Source: an uncultured Archangium sp. (GTDB taxonomy: Bacteria > Myxococcota > Myxococcia > Myxococcales > Myxococcaceae). Taken from it: a DNA stretch of 64,000 bases. The position numbers and the translations under genes were made by a program. Below, piece by piece: positions 16,734 to 27,559 of this stretch. Each line of letters opens with the position of its first letter. Position 1 is the stretch's first letter. The DNA lies in NCBI GenBank assembly GCA_903905455.1, contig CAIVGN010000225.1, forward strand, positions 1 through 64,000. The letters run 5' to 3'. The notes under the pieces were generated by a model. It was given only the letters and a program-made list of their open reading frames with translations, was not told the DNA's origin and searched no databases.

Positions 16734-19316
16734 GTGATGCCAACGCGTGCAGTCTCGACTGCCCTGAGTGGCAGGCGGAGGTATTCGCTGCTGGGTGGCC
16801 TGGGCGCCGTGCTCCTGGTCCTGGTGGGGTTGTCGTGGTGCTGGGTGCGGCATCAAGAAGACCTGGGGCTTGCGGCGGTCTTCGAGGTCGAGACGGAGCG
16901 GGTCGAGGCCAAACTGGCCGAGCGCATGCGGGGCTACACCGAGCTGCTGCGCGCCGCGTCGGGCCTGTTCCACGCTTCGAACGTCGTCTCGCCCGAGGAG
17001 TTTGGCCGCTTCGTGCAGAGCCTGGAGCTCGAGCTCATCTACCCCGGTATCCAGGGGGTGGGTTTCGCGCAGCGCATCCCCGGGGAAGAGCTCCAGGCCC
17101 ACCTCGCGTCGATGCGGGCCTCGGGGTTCCCGGACTACGTGGTGACCCCAGAGGGCGCGCGGCCCGTCTACGCCAGCGTCATCTACCTCGAGCCCTTCGC
17201 CGGCCGGAACATGCGGGCGTTCGGCTACGACATGTACACCGAGCCCGTGCGCCGTGCGGCGCTCGACGAGGCCCGGGACACCGGCTCCGTGGCGCTGTCT
17301 GCGCCCCTGCACCTGCTCCAGGAGACGAAGTCGGCTCCCGAGGTCGGGCTGCTCTCGTTCCAGCCGGTGTACCGGCATGGCGCGCTCCTGCAGACGGTCG
17401 AGCAGCGGCGCGCGGCGCTGGTGGGGTGGACCTTCAGCCCCTACCGCATGAACGACCTGGTGGAGGGCATCCTCCGCGACGACCTGCGTGACGTGCGCCT
17501 CGAGCTCTTCGACGGCGATTCCACCGCGCCGGCGGCGCTGCTCTTCGACAGCCACGTCGGCCACCCGGCCCCCGCGGCGGGCGACGTCGTGGTCACCCGA
17601 CGCACGGGCATCGAGGGGCACCCGTGGACGATGCGCCTCACCGCCCAGCCCGGCTTCGCGAGGGCCGTCGGCCGCCCCATGCCGTGGTGGGCGCTCGTCG
17701 CCATGCTGGCCATCGCGGCGCTGGTGTGGGGTCTCGCCGCCACGGGCTTGAGCACGCAAGACCGCGCGCGGGTCCTCGCCGCCCAGCTCAGCACTTCGCT
17801 GGGCGAGAGCGAGGCCCGCTACCGGTCGATCGTCGACAACGTGAACGAGGTCGTCTTCCAGACCGACCGCGAGGGGCGGTGGAGCTTCCTCAACAAGGCC
17901 TGGACCACGCTGACCGGGGGCCCGGTGGGTGCCGCCCTCGGGCGACGCCTGGTCGACTCCTTGAGCGCGGAGCACGACGCGCTGGTGAGCCCCGGGCTGG
18001 CAGCGTTGCTCGCCGGAAGACAGGAGTCGTTCCGCGCGTCGGTGCGGCTGCGCTGCGAGCAGGGGAATTTCAAGTGGGTGCAGCTGGAGCTGCGACCCAG
18101 CACCACCGAGACCGGGGTGACGGGCCTGTTGGGCACGCTGGTGGACGTCACCGAGCTGCGCGAGGCGGAGGCGGCCGCCAACCGCGCCCGCGAGGCGGCC
18201 GAGCAGGCGAACCAATCGAAGGGAGAGTTCCTCGCCATCATGAGCCACGAGATCCGCACCCCGATGAACGGGGTGATGGGCATGGCCCAGGTGCTGTTGG
18301 GCACGTCGCTTTCCAATGACCAGCGCAGCCTCACCACCACCATCGTCCACAGCGCCGAGTCGCTGCTGGTCGTGCTCAACGACATCCTCGACTACTCGAA
18401 GGTCGAGGCCGGGCGCATGGAGGTCGAGCGCAACGGGGTCAGCGTGCGCGCGCTGACCGACGACGTGGTGCAGTTGCTGCGCGCCCAGGCCGCGGCCAAG
18501 CAGCTCGTGCTCGAGTCGCGCGTGGACCCCGAGGTGCCGGAGTGGATCGTCGGCGACGGGATGCGCCTGCGCCAGGTGCTGCTCAACCTGGTGGGCAACG
18601 CCCTCAAGTTCACCAGCGTGGGCCGCGTGACCATCGAGGTGAAGGTCGAGGCGGGGCGGTGGATGGTCAGCGTGACCGACACCGGCATCGGCATTTCGTC
18701 GGAGGTGCTCAGCCGCCTCTTCACGCCCTTCACCCAGGGCGAGCAGTCGACGGCGCGTCGCTTCGGGGGCACCGGGCTGGGCCTGTCGATCTCCAAGCGC
18801 CTGGTGCTGCTCATGGGCGGGGAACTCACCGTGGAGTCGTCCGTGGGCCAGGGCTCGCGCTTCGTCGTCTCGTTGCCCCTCGAGGTGGGCATGCCCGGGA
18901 GCCGCGTCTCGCCCGTGCCGCGCTCCAGGGTTTCGGGCAACGCCAGCGCGCTCATCGTGGACGACAACGCCACCAACCGGTTGGTGCTCGAGCGGTTGCT
19001 GCAGCGGCTGGGCATCGCGACCACCTCGGCCGCCGACGGCGGCGAGGCCCTGGAGTTGCTGCGGCAGGGGGCCTTCGACCTCGTGCTGATGGACATCCAG
19101 ATGCCGATGATGGACGGCGACGAGGCCACCCGCCGCATTCGCGCGGGGGAAGCCGGGGCGGCGCGCGTGGGGGTGCCCATCGTGGCCATGACCGCCGATG
19201 CCACCCTCAAGACCCGGGAGCGGTGCCTGGTCGCGGGCATGAACGATTACCTCACCAAGCCGGTGCAGCTCGACGCGTTGCACGGCTGCGTCGACCGGTG
19301 GCTCCCCGAGCCGTGA
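16734..19316 (+). CDS. CHASE-PAS hybrid sensor histidine kinase
   Basis: Domain order in 860 residues: membrane segment (about 17-38), an extracytoplasmic CHASE-like domain (about 60-240, with YPGIQGVGFAQRIP and the FGYDMYTEP block), second membrane segment (about 320-342), a PAS domain (about 360-475), HisKA with MSHEIRTPMNG (His505), HATPase with NLVGNALKFT, DTGIGIS and GTGLGLSI, and a C-terminal receiver (LMDIQMPMMDGDEA, Asp787, with Lys in TKPV). The CHASE domain senses small molecules outside the membrane in other bacteria. No cognate regulator gene is adjacent. It converges with a second hybrid kinase 14 bp away. The ATG lies in the 126-bp gap divergent from the dioxygenase operon. Confidence 0.92.
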   Translation: MMPTRAVSTALSGRRRYSLLGGLGAVLLVLVGLSWCWVRHQEDLGLAAVFEVETERVEAKLAERMRGYTELLRAASGLFHASNVVSPEEFGRFVQSLELELIYPGIQGVGFAQRIPGEELQAHLASMRASGFPDYVVTPEGARPVYASVIYLEPFAGRNMRAFGYDMYTEPVRRAALDEARDTGSVALSAPLHLLQETKSAPEVGLLSFQPVYRHGALLQTVEQRRAALVGWTFSPYRMNDLVEGILRDDLRDVRLELFDGDSTAPAALLFDSHVGHPAPAAGDVVVTRRTGIEGHPWTMRLTAQPGFARAVGRPMPWWALVAMLAIAALVWGLAATGLSTQDRARVLAAQLSTSLGESEARYRSIVDNVNEVVFQTDREGRWSFLNKAWTTLTGGPVGAALGRRLVDSLSAEHDALVSPGLAALLAGRQESFRASVRLRCEQGNFKWVQLELRPSTTETGVTGLLGTLVDVTELREAEAAANRAREAAEQANQSKGEFLAIMSHEIRTPMNGVMGMAQVLLGTSLSNDQRSLTTTIVHSAESLLVVLNDILDYSKVEAGRMEVERNGVSVRALTDDVVQLLRAQAAAKQLVLESRVDPEVPEWIVGDGMRLRQVLLNLVGNALKFTSVGRVTIEVKVEAGRWMVSVTDTGIGISSEVLSRLFTPFTQGEQSTARRFGGTGLGLSISKRLVLLMGGELTVESSVGQGSRFVVSLPLEVGMPGSRVSPVPRSRVSGNASALIVDDNATNRLVLERLLQRLGIATTSAADGGEALELLRQGAFDLVLMDIQMPMMDGDEATRRIRAGEAGAARVGVPIVAMTADATLKTRERCLVAGMNDYLTKPVQLDALHGCVDRWLPEP

Positions 19317-19329
19317 GCGGACCGCTGCG

Positions 19330-21000
<1,671 letters not shown>

Positions 21001-21038
21001 CCGCCAAGGGTAGCAGCCCGCGTCCGCCCCGGCCCTCG

Positions 21039-21176
21039 TCAGGGGGGTGACGCCGCCGGCGGGCGCGAGAGGCTCCACGGCGGCACCCCGGGGAAGGGCT
21101 CGACCCGCTCGCGCACCTCGAAGCCGAAGCGCTCAGAGAGGGGTAGATTTCGGGTCGTGTCCGTCTCGAGGTACAC
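21039..21176 (-). pseudogene. GNAT acetyltransferase C-terminal remnant
   Basis: The frame reads VYLETDTTRNLPLSERFGFE and then PFPGVPPWSL. This is the last strand-helix-strand of a GNAT fold, where full proteins read like VYLETxxxRNxxFYExxGFE. Only about 45 codons of homologous sequence remain; the acetyl-CoA-binding part (RxxGxG/A) is absent upstream. A frame is open further upstream but is composed of arginine-rich non-coding sequence. It is therefore a 3' fragment of a lost gene. Confidence 0.6.
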
Positions 21177-21285
21177 CGCGCGTCGGGTCGCATCGGCCGG
21201 ACGGCGACGGGGTCTGTGGCCGAGGGGGCGCTCACGAACGTGCAGTTCATCGCGCCATCGGTGAAACGCAAGCGCGTGCCCACGC

Positions 21286-21582
21286 GCCCTCATCGGCTAC
21301 GGCCCGTGCCACTACCGCTCCGAGAGCGGCACCGAGGGCGACTCGTTTCGCGTCTGCCTCGCGGCAAGGAAGACCGGCCTCTCCAACGACGTCGCCGCCG
21401 TCGATGATGGCGGCTGGCTCGCCGGACAGGCGAAGGCCTCGCTGGGCAAGGCCCGTGTCGGGAAGAACTGCCTCGCCGTGAAGCGGCTCGAGGACCTCGA
21501 CCTGGCGGCCCTCGAGAAGTTGCTGAAGCGCGCCCGGAAGGTGAAGGCTCCGGGCGAGGTGAAGGTCAGCCCCTCACGATGA
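21286..21582 (+). pseudogene. DUF1801-family C-terminal remnant
   Basis: From 21286 the plus strand reads ALIGYGPCHYRSESGTEGDS, then RVCLAARKTGLSN, and later LGKARVGKNCLAVKRLEDL, ending at the TGA at 21580-21582. Complete DUF1801 proteins have GFGxYHYKYxSGxEGDW and LGKHKTGKSCLYIKRLxDVD in this order. The N-terminal third is missing and an in-frame stop at 21262 closes the frame upstream. So this is a truncated copy. It lies next to the GNAT remnant and before a long-inverted-repeat element, marking this kilobase as decayed. Confidence 0.65.
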
Positions 21583-21650
21583 ACCTGTCTTGGATGTGCT
21601 GGGCTGCGCTCGGGCGATGGGACGTCGGCCTGTCCGTGAGCGACCACAGC

Positions 21651-21953
21651 CTGGAGGGTGGTGGGCGTGCAGGGGGCGTGGCCCTGCCCGTCACGCGCGT
21701 GCCCCTCTGCTCCTGGGGAAGTGAGGCCACTTCAAGAGGCGCGTGGGGCGCGGGGGTCTCCCAGTGCCTCATCAAAATTGACAACGACAAGTTGTAGCCG
21801 CAGCGGTTGTCAATTTTGATGACGCACTCGCCGACCCCGACAGGCGCCGCTCGCCTCGAAGGGTGAGTCACCGCGTCACGAGGCGGTGGCGCCGCGAGGC
21901 TGCCGGGATCGAGCAGGGCGCCCAACCCAGTCCCGCCCGCGCACCCCAATGCT
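21651..21953. repeat. Long-inverted-repeat element, copy C
   Basis: The outer arms match those of copy A: the left arm shares GTGGCCCTGC...GCGTGCCCCTC with GTAGCCCTGC...GCGTGCCCCTC at 1010-1040, and the right arm shares ATCGAGCAGGGCGCCCAACCC with GTCGAGCAGCGCGCAAGACC near 1380. The centre differs: instead of the GTCATC palindromes it contains an AT-rich hairpin at 21764-21827. The element covers most of the 460-bp gap between the DUF1801 remnant and the next gene. No plausible coding frame was found. Exact ends are uncertain by tens of bases. Confidence 0.65.
21764..21827. repeat. AT-rich hairpin inside inverted-repeat copy C
   Basis: Arms 21764-21785 and 21806-21827 pair over 22 positions with one mismatch, 17 of them (TCATCAAAATTGACAAC and its complement) in a perfect run. 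The loop is 20 bases. The arms are strongly AT-rich in surroundings of very high GC, so the hairpin stands out as foreign in composition. It is not a typical terminator since no T run follows directly. It could be a recombination or protein-binding site, or the apical stem of a transcribed RNA. Confidence 0.8.
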
Positions 21954-22042
21954 GTTTGAACTCCGGGCGCCATGGCCTGGCCGTGTCGTTTCATCTCAAC
22001 AATTGCTTCTCAACCCATCATCCGCGTGAGACGTCTCGGCCC

Positions 22043-23896
22043 ATGCTCACTGCTCTCGCTGTGATGGTGTTGGCCTACGGCCCGCCCTCTTACGAAGAGA
22101 AGTACCTCACCGGCTGCTACGACCAGGAAGAGGCTGATCGCTGTGCCGATCGCCAGCGGCGGTGGAAGGCCGACATCAAGCGCTACGAAGACGAACTGGC
22201 GTCCGTCGAAGACAGCCAGTTCCAGGCCTTCGCGAAGGAACAGGAGCAGACCATCGCCCCGGCGCCCGGCGCGGCGAAGATCGCCCCCCAGCGCCCCTCG
22301 TGGTGTGCGGGCTTCACCGTCGACCAGAATTGGACTTGGAGCTCCGTGGGCCGCTCCCTCCGCTCGCACACCGAGGGCCGCTTCTTGAACCTCGGTGGCC
22401 TCGCTTCGGCCGCCCAGGTGCTGTGCCGCAAGCCTGAAGACCCGGTGGTGCAGAAGGTCACCGCCTCGGTGCTGCAGGCCTACGTCAACACCACCGGCGT
22501 CTCCGCCGACGAGGCCCCGCGAAACATGACCTGGCGCCTCGACGAAAAGCTCGTGGCCGCGAAGAAGGCCCTCTGCGGCGCGCTGCCCTACGACGAAGAG
22601 ATGCTGGGCGCCGAGAAGACCTTCGCCGAGACCCGGCTGACCTTCTTCGGCTGCAGCCCCTCGACCAACGACAAGACCGACGACGCCCAGTGGACCGGCG
22701 GCCACGGCCAGTTCGGCTTCAAGAAGGTGCTCTGGTACCTCGACACCGACGCCCAGCCCGCCTCCGAGCTGGTGCGCCTGGCGTACCTGCTGGACACCGT
22801 GTCCGCGCCGGCCGACGACTACAGCTACAAGGCCTCCATCGCCGCGACGTACGCGTGGCTGCAGTACGACATGAAGAACCTCGACGTGGCGAAGCTCCAG
22901 AAGGAGTTCGCCGAGGCGCCCTACAAGGACAACGCCTGGGCGCAGCTCATCCTGTCCGAGTCGCTGGGCCGCTACCGCACCAGCGCCGCCGAGTTCGAGG
23001 CCTTCGTGAAGAAGACCGCCAAGGACGAAGACTGGAAGAACATCATCTCCGGCGCGCCCGAGAAGGCCGTCAAGGAATGGACGGCCCAGGCCGAGAAGAA
23101 CAAGGCCGCGATGCAGGACGCGCGCGACTTCGAGGGCAAGCTCTTCGCCCCGTCGCTCAAGGCTGGCAAGGGCTGCTCCGCGAAGCTGCGCCCCGCATTC
23201 AACGCCTGGCTCAAGGGCCTCAAGGCCAGGCCCTCCGAGTTCGACAACGCCGTCGCCGGCGACATGGTGGGCAGCTTCCTGCTGCAGCACCTCGCGGCGT
23301 GTGAGGCCGTCGAGGGCAACGAGGGCTTCGCGCGGTTGCTGGAGCAGGTGCGCGGCAAGGCCCGCCTGGTGCGAGGCCCGCGGCTCGCTTCGTACTACGC
23401 GGCGGTGGAAGCGGTGGGCCAGGCCAAGGCCGACCGCCCCAAGTTCCCCCTCGAGCCCAACCAGCTCTGGAGCCCCGCGGCCACCGACATCGAGGAGCGC
23501 GCCGGCGAGGCGATGAAGGGCAACAGCTACCTCAACGACACCAACGGCAGCGTCGTGAAGGCCGTGCAGAAGGGCCCCAAGGTCACCAAGGTGACCTTCA
23601 TCACCGAGTCGTACCAATTCATGGGCCAGAGCTGCGTGGCGACCAACCGCATCTTCCGCATCAACTCCAGCGGCGTCGTCGAGTACTACTCGTCGTGCAA
23701 GGACACCGGCATGCAGACGGCGACCAAGCGCGTGGGGGACATCACCGTGCCCAACGAGTTCGCCGCCGGCATCGCCCCCGGGCGGTACGTCGACTTCGCG
23801 GGCCCCATCGACCCGCGCGAGCCGCACTTCCCCGTGGCCGTCTACGCCGACAAGTCGAAGTCGAAGCTCGTCAACTGGCGCGGCTTCGGGCTGTAG
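22043..23896 (+). CDS. Large exported protein of unknown function
   Basis: The start chosen is the ATG at 22043, giving a short hydrophobic N-terminus (MLTALAVMVLAYG) like a signal peptide; the longer open frame before it runs through the inverted-repeat element. The 617-residue product has about a dozen Cys residues, charged helical stretches (about 35-65, 380-420) and a C-terminal region with YYSSCKDTG and VDFAGPIDP that looks beta-rich. I do not recognise the family. Neighbouring codon use and amino-acid order (Lys/Asp/Glu-rich with few Arg) are clearly coding. It is convergent with the next gene, 4 bp away. Confidence 0.75.
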   Translation: MLTALAVMVLAYGPPSYEEKYLTGCYDQEEADRCADRQRRWKADIKRYEDELASVEDSQFQAFAKEQEQTIAPAPGAAKIAPQRPSWCAGFTVDQNWTWSSVGRSLRSHTEGRFLNLGGLASAAQVLCRKPEDPVVQKVTASVLQAYVNTTGVSADEAPRNMTWRLDEKLVAAKKALCGALPYDEEMLGAEKTFAETRLTFFGCSPSTNDKTDDAQWTGGHGQFGFKKVLWYLDTDAQPASELVRLAYLLDTVSAPADDYSYKASIAATYAWLQYDMKNLDVAKLQKEFAEAPYKDNAWAQLILSESLGRYRTSAAEFEAFVKKTAKDEDWKNIISGAPEKAVKEWTAQAEKNKAAMQDARDFEGKLFAPSLKAGKGCSAKLRPAFNAWLKGLKARPSEFDNAVAGDMVGSFLLQHLAACEAVEGNEGFARLLEQVRGKARLVRGPRLASYYAAVEAVGQAKADRPKFPLEPNQLWSPAATDIEERAGEAMKGNSYLNDTNGSVVKAVQKGPKVTKVTFITESYQFMGQSCVATNRIFRINSSGVVEYYSSCKDTGMQTATKRVGDITVPNEFAAGIAPGRYVDFAGPIDPREPHFPVAVYADKSKSKLVNWRGFGL

Positions 23897-23900
23897 GCCG

Positions 23901-24542
23901 TCACTTGCTCGACACGCCGACCGAGGCGCCTTCCGAGGCTTCGGTCACCAGCGCGCGGGCCTTGCCGTCGAGGGCCTCCAGCGACGGGGTGAGGGTGGCC
24001 ACGAAGGCCTGGCTCGAGGTGTCCGTCAGGCCCGGCGCCGCGCAGAACGTCGCGTAGCGCTCCAGCACGTCCGAGTAGCCCGCGACGCCCGCGGTGTAGC
24101 TCTCGAGCAGGTCGGCGACGCGGCCCAGCGGGGCGACGTAGTCCTGGGACAGGCGCTCGAGGTAGTGGCGCTCCTTGGCCTCGCGCTCTTCCACGCTCTC
24201 GTGCTTGAGGTGGTGGCCGGCCTCGATGCGCGTGCGCGCGGCCTCGAGCTGGCGGCGGAACGCCTCGGTCTCGCGGCGCCCCTTCTCGAGCGTCTTGCGC
24301 GAGGCCTCGAGCCGGGTGAGCGCCGACGAGAACGCCAGCTGGGCTCTCCCGTTCTGGCAGCTGCGCAGCGAGGCGTGGGCCTTGCTGACGGCGGCCTGCG
24401 CGGTGCTGAGGCCCGCGGCGGCCCGGTGGTAGCGCGCACGGGCGGCGCCCAGTTGCTGCGCGACGGAGGTCGGCTCCGCGGCGAACGAAGGAGCGGCGGT
24501 GAAGCAGAGTGCGGCGACGAGGGACTGCACGAGGGAGCGCAT
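23901..24542 (-). CDS. Exported helical/coiled-coil protein
   Basis: A standard signal peptide (MRSLVQSLVAALCFTAAPSF ending in AxA near residue 22) is followed by about 190 residues of mostly helix, with a run of Ala, Glu, Arg and Leu (RLEASRKTLEKGRRETEAFR and onward to about 140) expected to coil. Two Cys residues are visible in the mature part. No enzyme motif is seen. The ATG at 24542 is preceded by a weak ribosome site. It sits upstream of the AlkA-like gene on the same strand but with a 160-bp gap. The family is unknown to me; an envelope structural role is likely. Confidence 0.7.
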   Translation of the reverse strand: MRSLVQSLVAALCFTAAPSFAAEPTSVAQQLGAARARYHRAAAGLSTAQAAVSKAHASLRSCQNGRAQLAFSSALTRLEASRKTLEKGRRETEAFRRQLEAARTRIEAGHHLKHESVEEREAKERHYLERLSQDYVAPLGRVADLLESYTAGVAGYSDVLERYATFCAAPGLTDTSSQAFVATLTPSLEALDGKARALVTEASEGASVGVSSK

Positions 24543-24703
24543 GCGTTGGGTTCTTTTCAGGAAGAGAGCCCGCGCGAGTGCGGGCACGCGTCGCTGTGCA
24601 TCGCCGGTGCCACAGGTGCGTTGCGTCTCGAGGCACGAAGCCTGCGCGGCGCCACGCACGCACGGGCCCGTGGCTGAATCGAGACACGTGTGGCTGGGGT
24701 TGA

Positions 24704-25654
24704 TCACCCGGGCAGCCGCAGCTGCTCCGGGGCCGGTGCTGGACGCCCCCGCCGCTCGAAGTCGCTGGGCACGGCGGCCCACTGCCCTTCGCGCGCGAGG
24801 TTCCGCACCAGCACGATGCACGCCCAGGTGCGCAGCGGCCGCCACGCCTCGGCCACCCGGGCGAAGTGCGAGGCGGGGCGCTGGTAGGCCAGCTCGAAGG
24901 CCCTCAGCACCCGCGGCTCGGCCAGGGGCAACACGTCTCGCGTCGACGCGCCGCGCACCAGCATGTGGGTCGCCGTCCACGGGCCGATGCCGTGAAGGCG
25001 TTGCAGCGCCTCGAGGGCTTGCTCCGGTGGCAGGGCGCGCAGCCGTTCGGCGTCGAGGTGCCCCGCGAGCGCCGCCCGCGCCAGCCCGTGCAGCACCTCG
25101 AGCTTCGGCGCCGGAACGCCGGGGAAGGCGCGCACCCGCAGCAACTGCTCCGGCGAGGGCACCACGAAGAGCCCGCCCACCTGCGCCCCGTGGGCCTCCG
25201 AGAGCTTGCGCCGCAGCACCCCCGCCTGGGCCACCGAGCTGCGCTGGGACAACACCCCGCCCAGGCCCGCCTCCCAGGGCGACGGAAAGCCGGCCGTGAA
25301 GAACCCGGGGTATTGGGCCTGCACCGCGCCGAAGACCGGGTCCCGCGCGCCCACCTCCGCCCACGCGGCGCCCTCGACGTCGAGCCCCAACATGCGCGAG
25401 AGCTGCCGGGTCACCCGCGCCACGTCCGCCGAGCCCTCGAACTCGACGTGGAGTCGACTCCCGGCCTGGCGCAGCGTGGCGCTCACCGCCTCGAAGCCCC
25501 CGTCGAGGCGGAAGGCGAGCTGCAGCCGCGCCTGCCGCTGGCGCGCCGCCCCGCCCATGGGCGTGAAGCCCGCGTAGAACCCGGCCGCGGCCGCGAGGGA
25601 GAAGCCGTGCGGCGCCGGGACGTCGAAGGAGGTCGTGGTCATGGGCGCATCCAA
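24704..25654 (-). CDS. AlkA-like DNA-3-methyladenine glycosylase with altered catalytic residue
   Basis: The protein has the AlkA layout: an N-terminal AlkA_N beta domain (to about 120), then the helix-hairpin-helix base-excision fold with LQRLHGIGPWTATHMLVRG. In E. coli AlkA the loop after this reads DVFLPDDYL with catalytic Asp238; here the aligned stretch is DVLPLAEPRV, so the first Asp is Ala245 and the catalytic position is Glu246. Excision could still work with Glu, but the change suggests altered specificity or loss of glycosylase activity. Length (316) is close to normal. It probably acts in repair of alkylated bases; certainty on activity is low. Confidence 0.8.
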   Translation of the reverse strand: MDAPMTTTSFDVPAPHGFSLAAAAGFYAGFTPMGGAARQRQARLQLAFRLDGGFEAVSATLRQAGSRLHVEFEGSADVARVTRQLSRMLGLDVEGAAWAEVGARDPVFGAVQAQYPGFFTAGFPSPWEAGLGGVLSQRSSVAQAGVLRRKLSEAHGAQVGGLFVVPSPEQLLRVRAFPGVPAPKLEVLHGLARAALAGHLDAERLRALPPEQALEALQRLHGIGPWTATHMLVRGASTRDVLPLAEPRVLRAFELAYQRPASHFARVAEAWRPLRTWACIVLVRNLAREGQWAAVPSDFERRGRPAPAPEQLRLPG

Positions 25655-25735
25655 CCCGCGGCGCGTGACACACGGCTGTCAGGGTTCTGTCAGCGAATAG
25701 GGGCCGCGGCTGATTGCGAATAGGCTCGGCAGCCC

Positions 25736-26425
<690 letters not shown>

Positions 26426-26455
26426 TTGTCCGGCGCGCGAGTAGAACCGGCGCCC

Positions 26456-27559
26456 ATGAGCATCAAGCGAATCGCCATCAACACGGGCGGCGGCGACGCC
26501 CCGGGCCTCAACGCCGTCATCCGCGCTGCGACTCTCGCGGCCCTCAACCGGGGCTGGGAGTGCTACGGCATCCGTGACGGCTTCAACGGAATCTTTTTCC
26601 CCGAGCGCTACGAAGACAACGGGGTGATGCGGCTGACCCGAGACCGGGTGCGCGGCATCGCCCACCTCGGTGGCACCATGTTGGGCACCACCAACAAGGG
26701 CAACCCCATGCGGTTCCCCCTGCACATGCCCGACGGCACCACCCGGGAGATCGACCGCACCGGGGAGATTCTCGAGTACTTCGCCAAGAAGCAGATCGAC
26801 GCGTTGATCAGCATCGGCGGGGACGGCTCGCTCACCATCGCCCACGCGCTGGCCAAGCAGGGCCTCAAGGTGGTCGGGGTGCCCAAGACCATCGACAACG
26901 ACCTCGACAAGACCTTCACCACCTTCGGCTTCGACACCGCGGTGTCCTTCGCCACCGAGTGCCTCGACCGCCTGCACACCACGGCCGAGAGCCACCAGCG
27001 CCTGATGGTGGTGGAGATGATGGGGCGCTACGCCGGGTGGATCGCCCTGCACTCGGGCATCTCCGGCGGGGCGCACGCCATCCTCATCCCCGAGATCCCC
27101 TTCGACCTCGACAAGGTGGCCGAGAAGATCCGCCAGCGCGACGAGTACGGCCGCGCCTATTCGCTGGTGGTGGTGGCCGAGGGCGCCAGCGTCATCGACG
27201 GGCAGCGCGCGGTGATGGCGCCGGCCGAGGCAGGCCAGGCCGAGCGCCTGGGCGGCGTGGGCGAGCAGGTGGCCCGCGCGCTGGCCAAGAAGACCGGCAA
27301 GGACACCCGCACCGTGGTGCTGGGTCACCTGGTGCGCGGCGGCTCGCCCACCTCGTTCGATCGCCTCGCGGCCCTGCGCTTCGGCGCGGCGGCGGTGCGC
27401 GCGCTCAACGAAGGCCAGACCGACGTGATGGTCTCGCTCGCCTTCCCCAACGTGCAGTACGTGCCCCTGGAGCAGGTCGCCGGGCGCATGAAGGCCGTGC
27501 CGCTCGACTGCGACACGCTCACCACCGGCCGCGACATGGGCATCTGCTTCGGCGACTGA
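26456..27559 (+). CDS. pfkA: 6-phosphofructokinase
   Basis: A glycolytic enzyme that phosphorylates fructose 6-phosphate. Motifs: NTGGGDAPGLNAVIR at the start, GGDGS (121-125), VPKTIDNDLD (142-151), and MMGRYAGWIALHSGI with HLVRGGSPTSFDRLAA in the allosteric/substrate regions. Glycine in GGDGS points to ATP as donor, since PPi-using enzymes have Asp there, but the Lys in PKTIDND is found in PPi-type and in some ATP-using group III enzymes. The ATG at 26456 was preferred over TTG 26426. At 367 residues it is somewhat longer than E. coli PfkA. Confidence 0.93.
   Translation: MSIKRIAINTGGGDAPGLNAVIRAATLAALNRGWECYGIRDGFNGIFFPERYEDNGVMRLTRDRVRGIAHLGGTMLGTTNKGNPMRFPLHMPDGTTREIDRTGEILEYFAKKQIDALISIGGDGSLTIAHALAKQGLKVVGVPKTIDNDLDKTFTTFGFDTAVSFATECLDRLHTTAESHQRLMVVEMMGRYAGWIALHSGISGGAHAILIPEIPFDLDKVAEKIRQRDEYGRAYSLVVVAEGASVIDGQRAVMAPAEAGQAERLGGVGEQVARALAKKTGKDTRTVVLGHLVRGGSPTSFDRLAALRFGAAAVRALNEGQTDVMVSLAFPNVQYVPLEQVAGRMKAVPLDCDTLTTGRDMGICFGD

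Noticed and set aside
16608-19283. Upstream extension of the tandem dioxygenase frame to 1542 residues
   Set aside because: The extra part is antisense to the CHASE kinase and of His/Gly/Arg composition; the natural start is at 16607.
21863-22042. 60-residue N-terminal extension of the exported protein at 22043
   Set aside because: It runs through the right arm of inverted-repeat copy C and has no coding character.
22010-23827. 605-residue minus-strand frame opposite the large exported protein
   Set aside because: Composition is Arg/Gly/His/Val-rich and without domains; the plus-strand frame is clearly coding.
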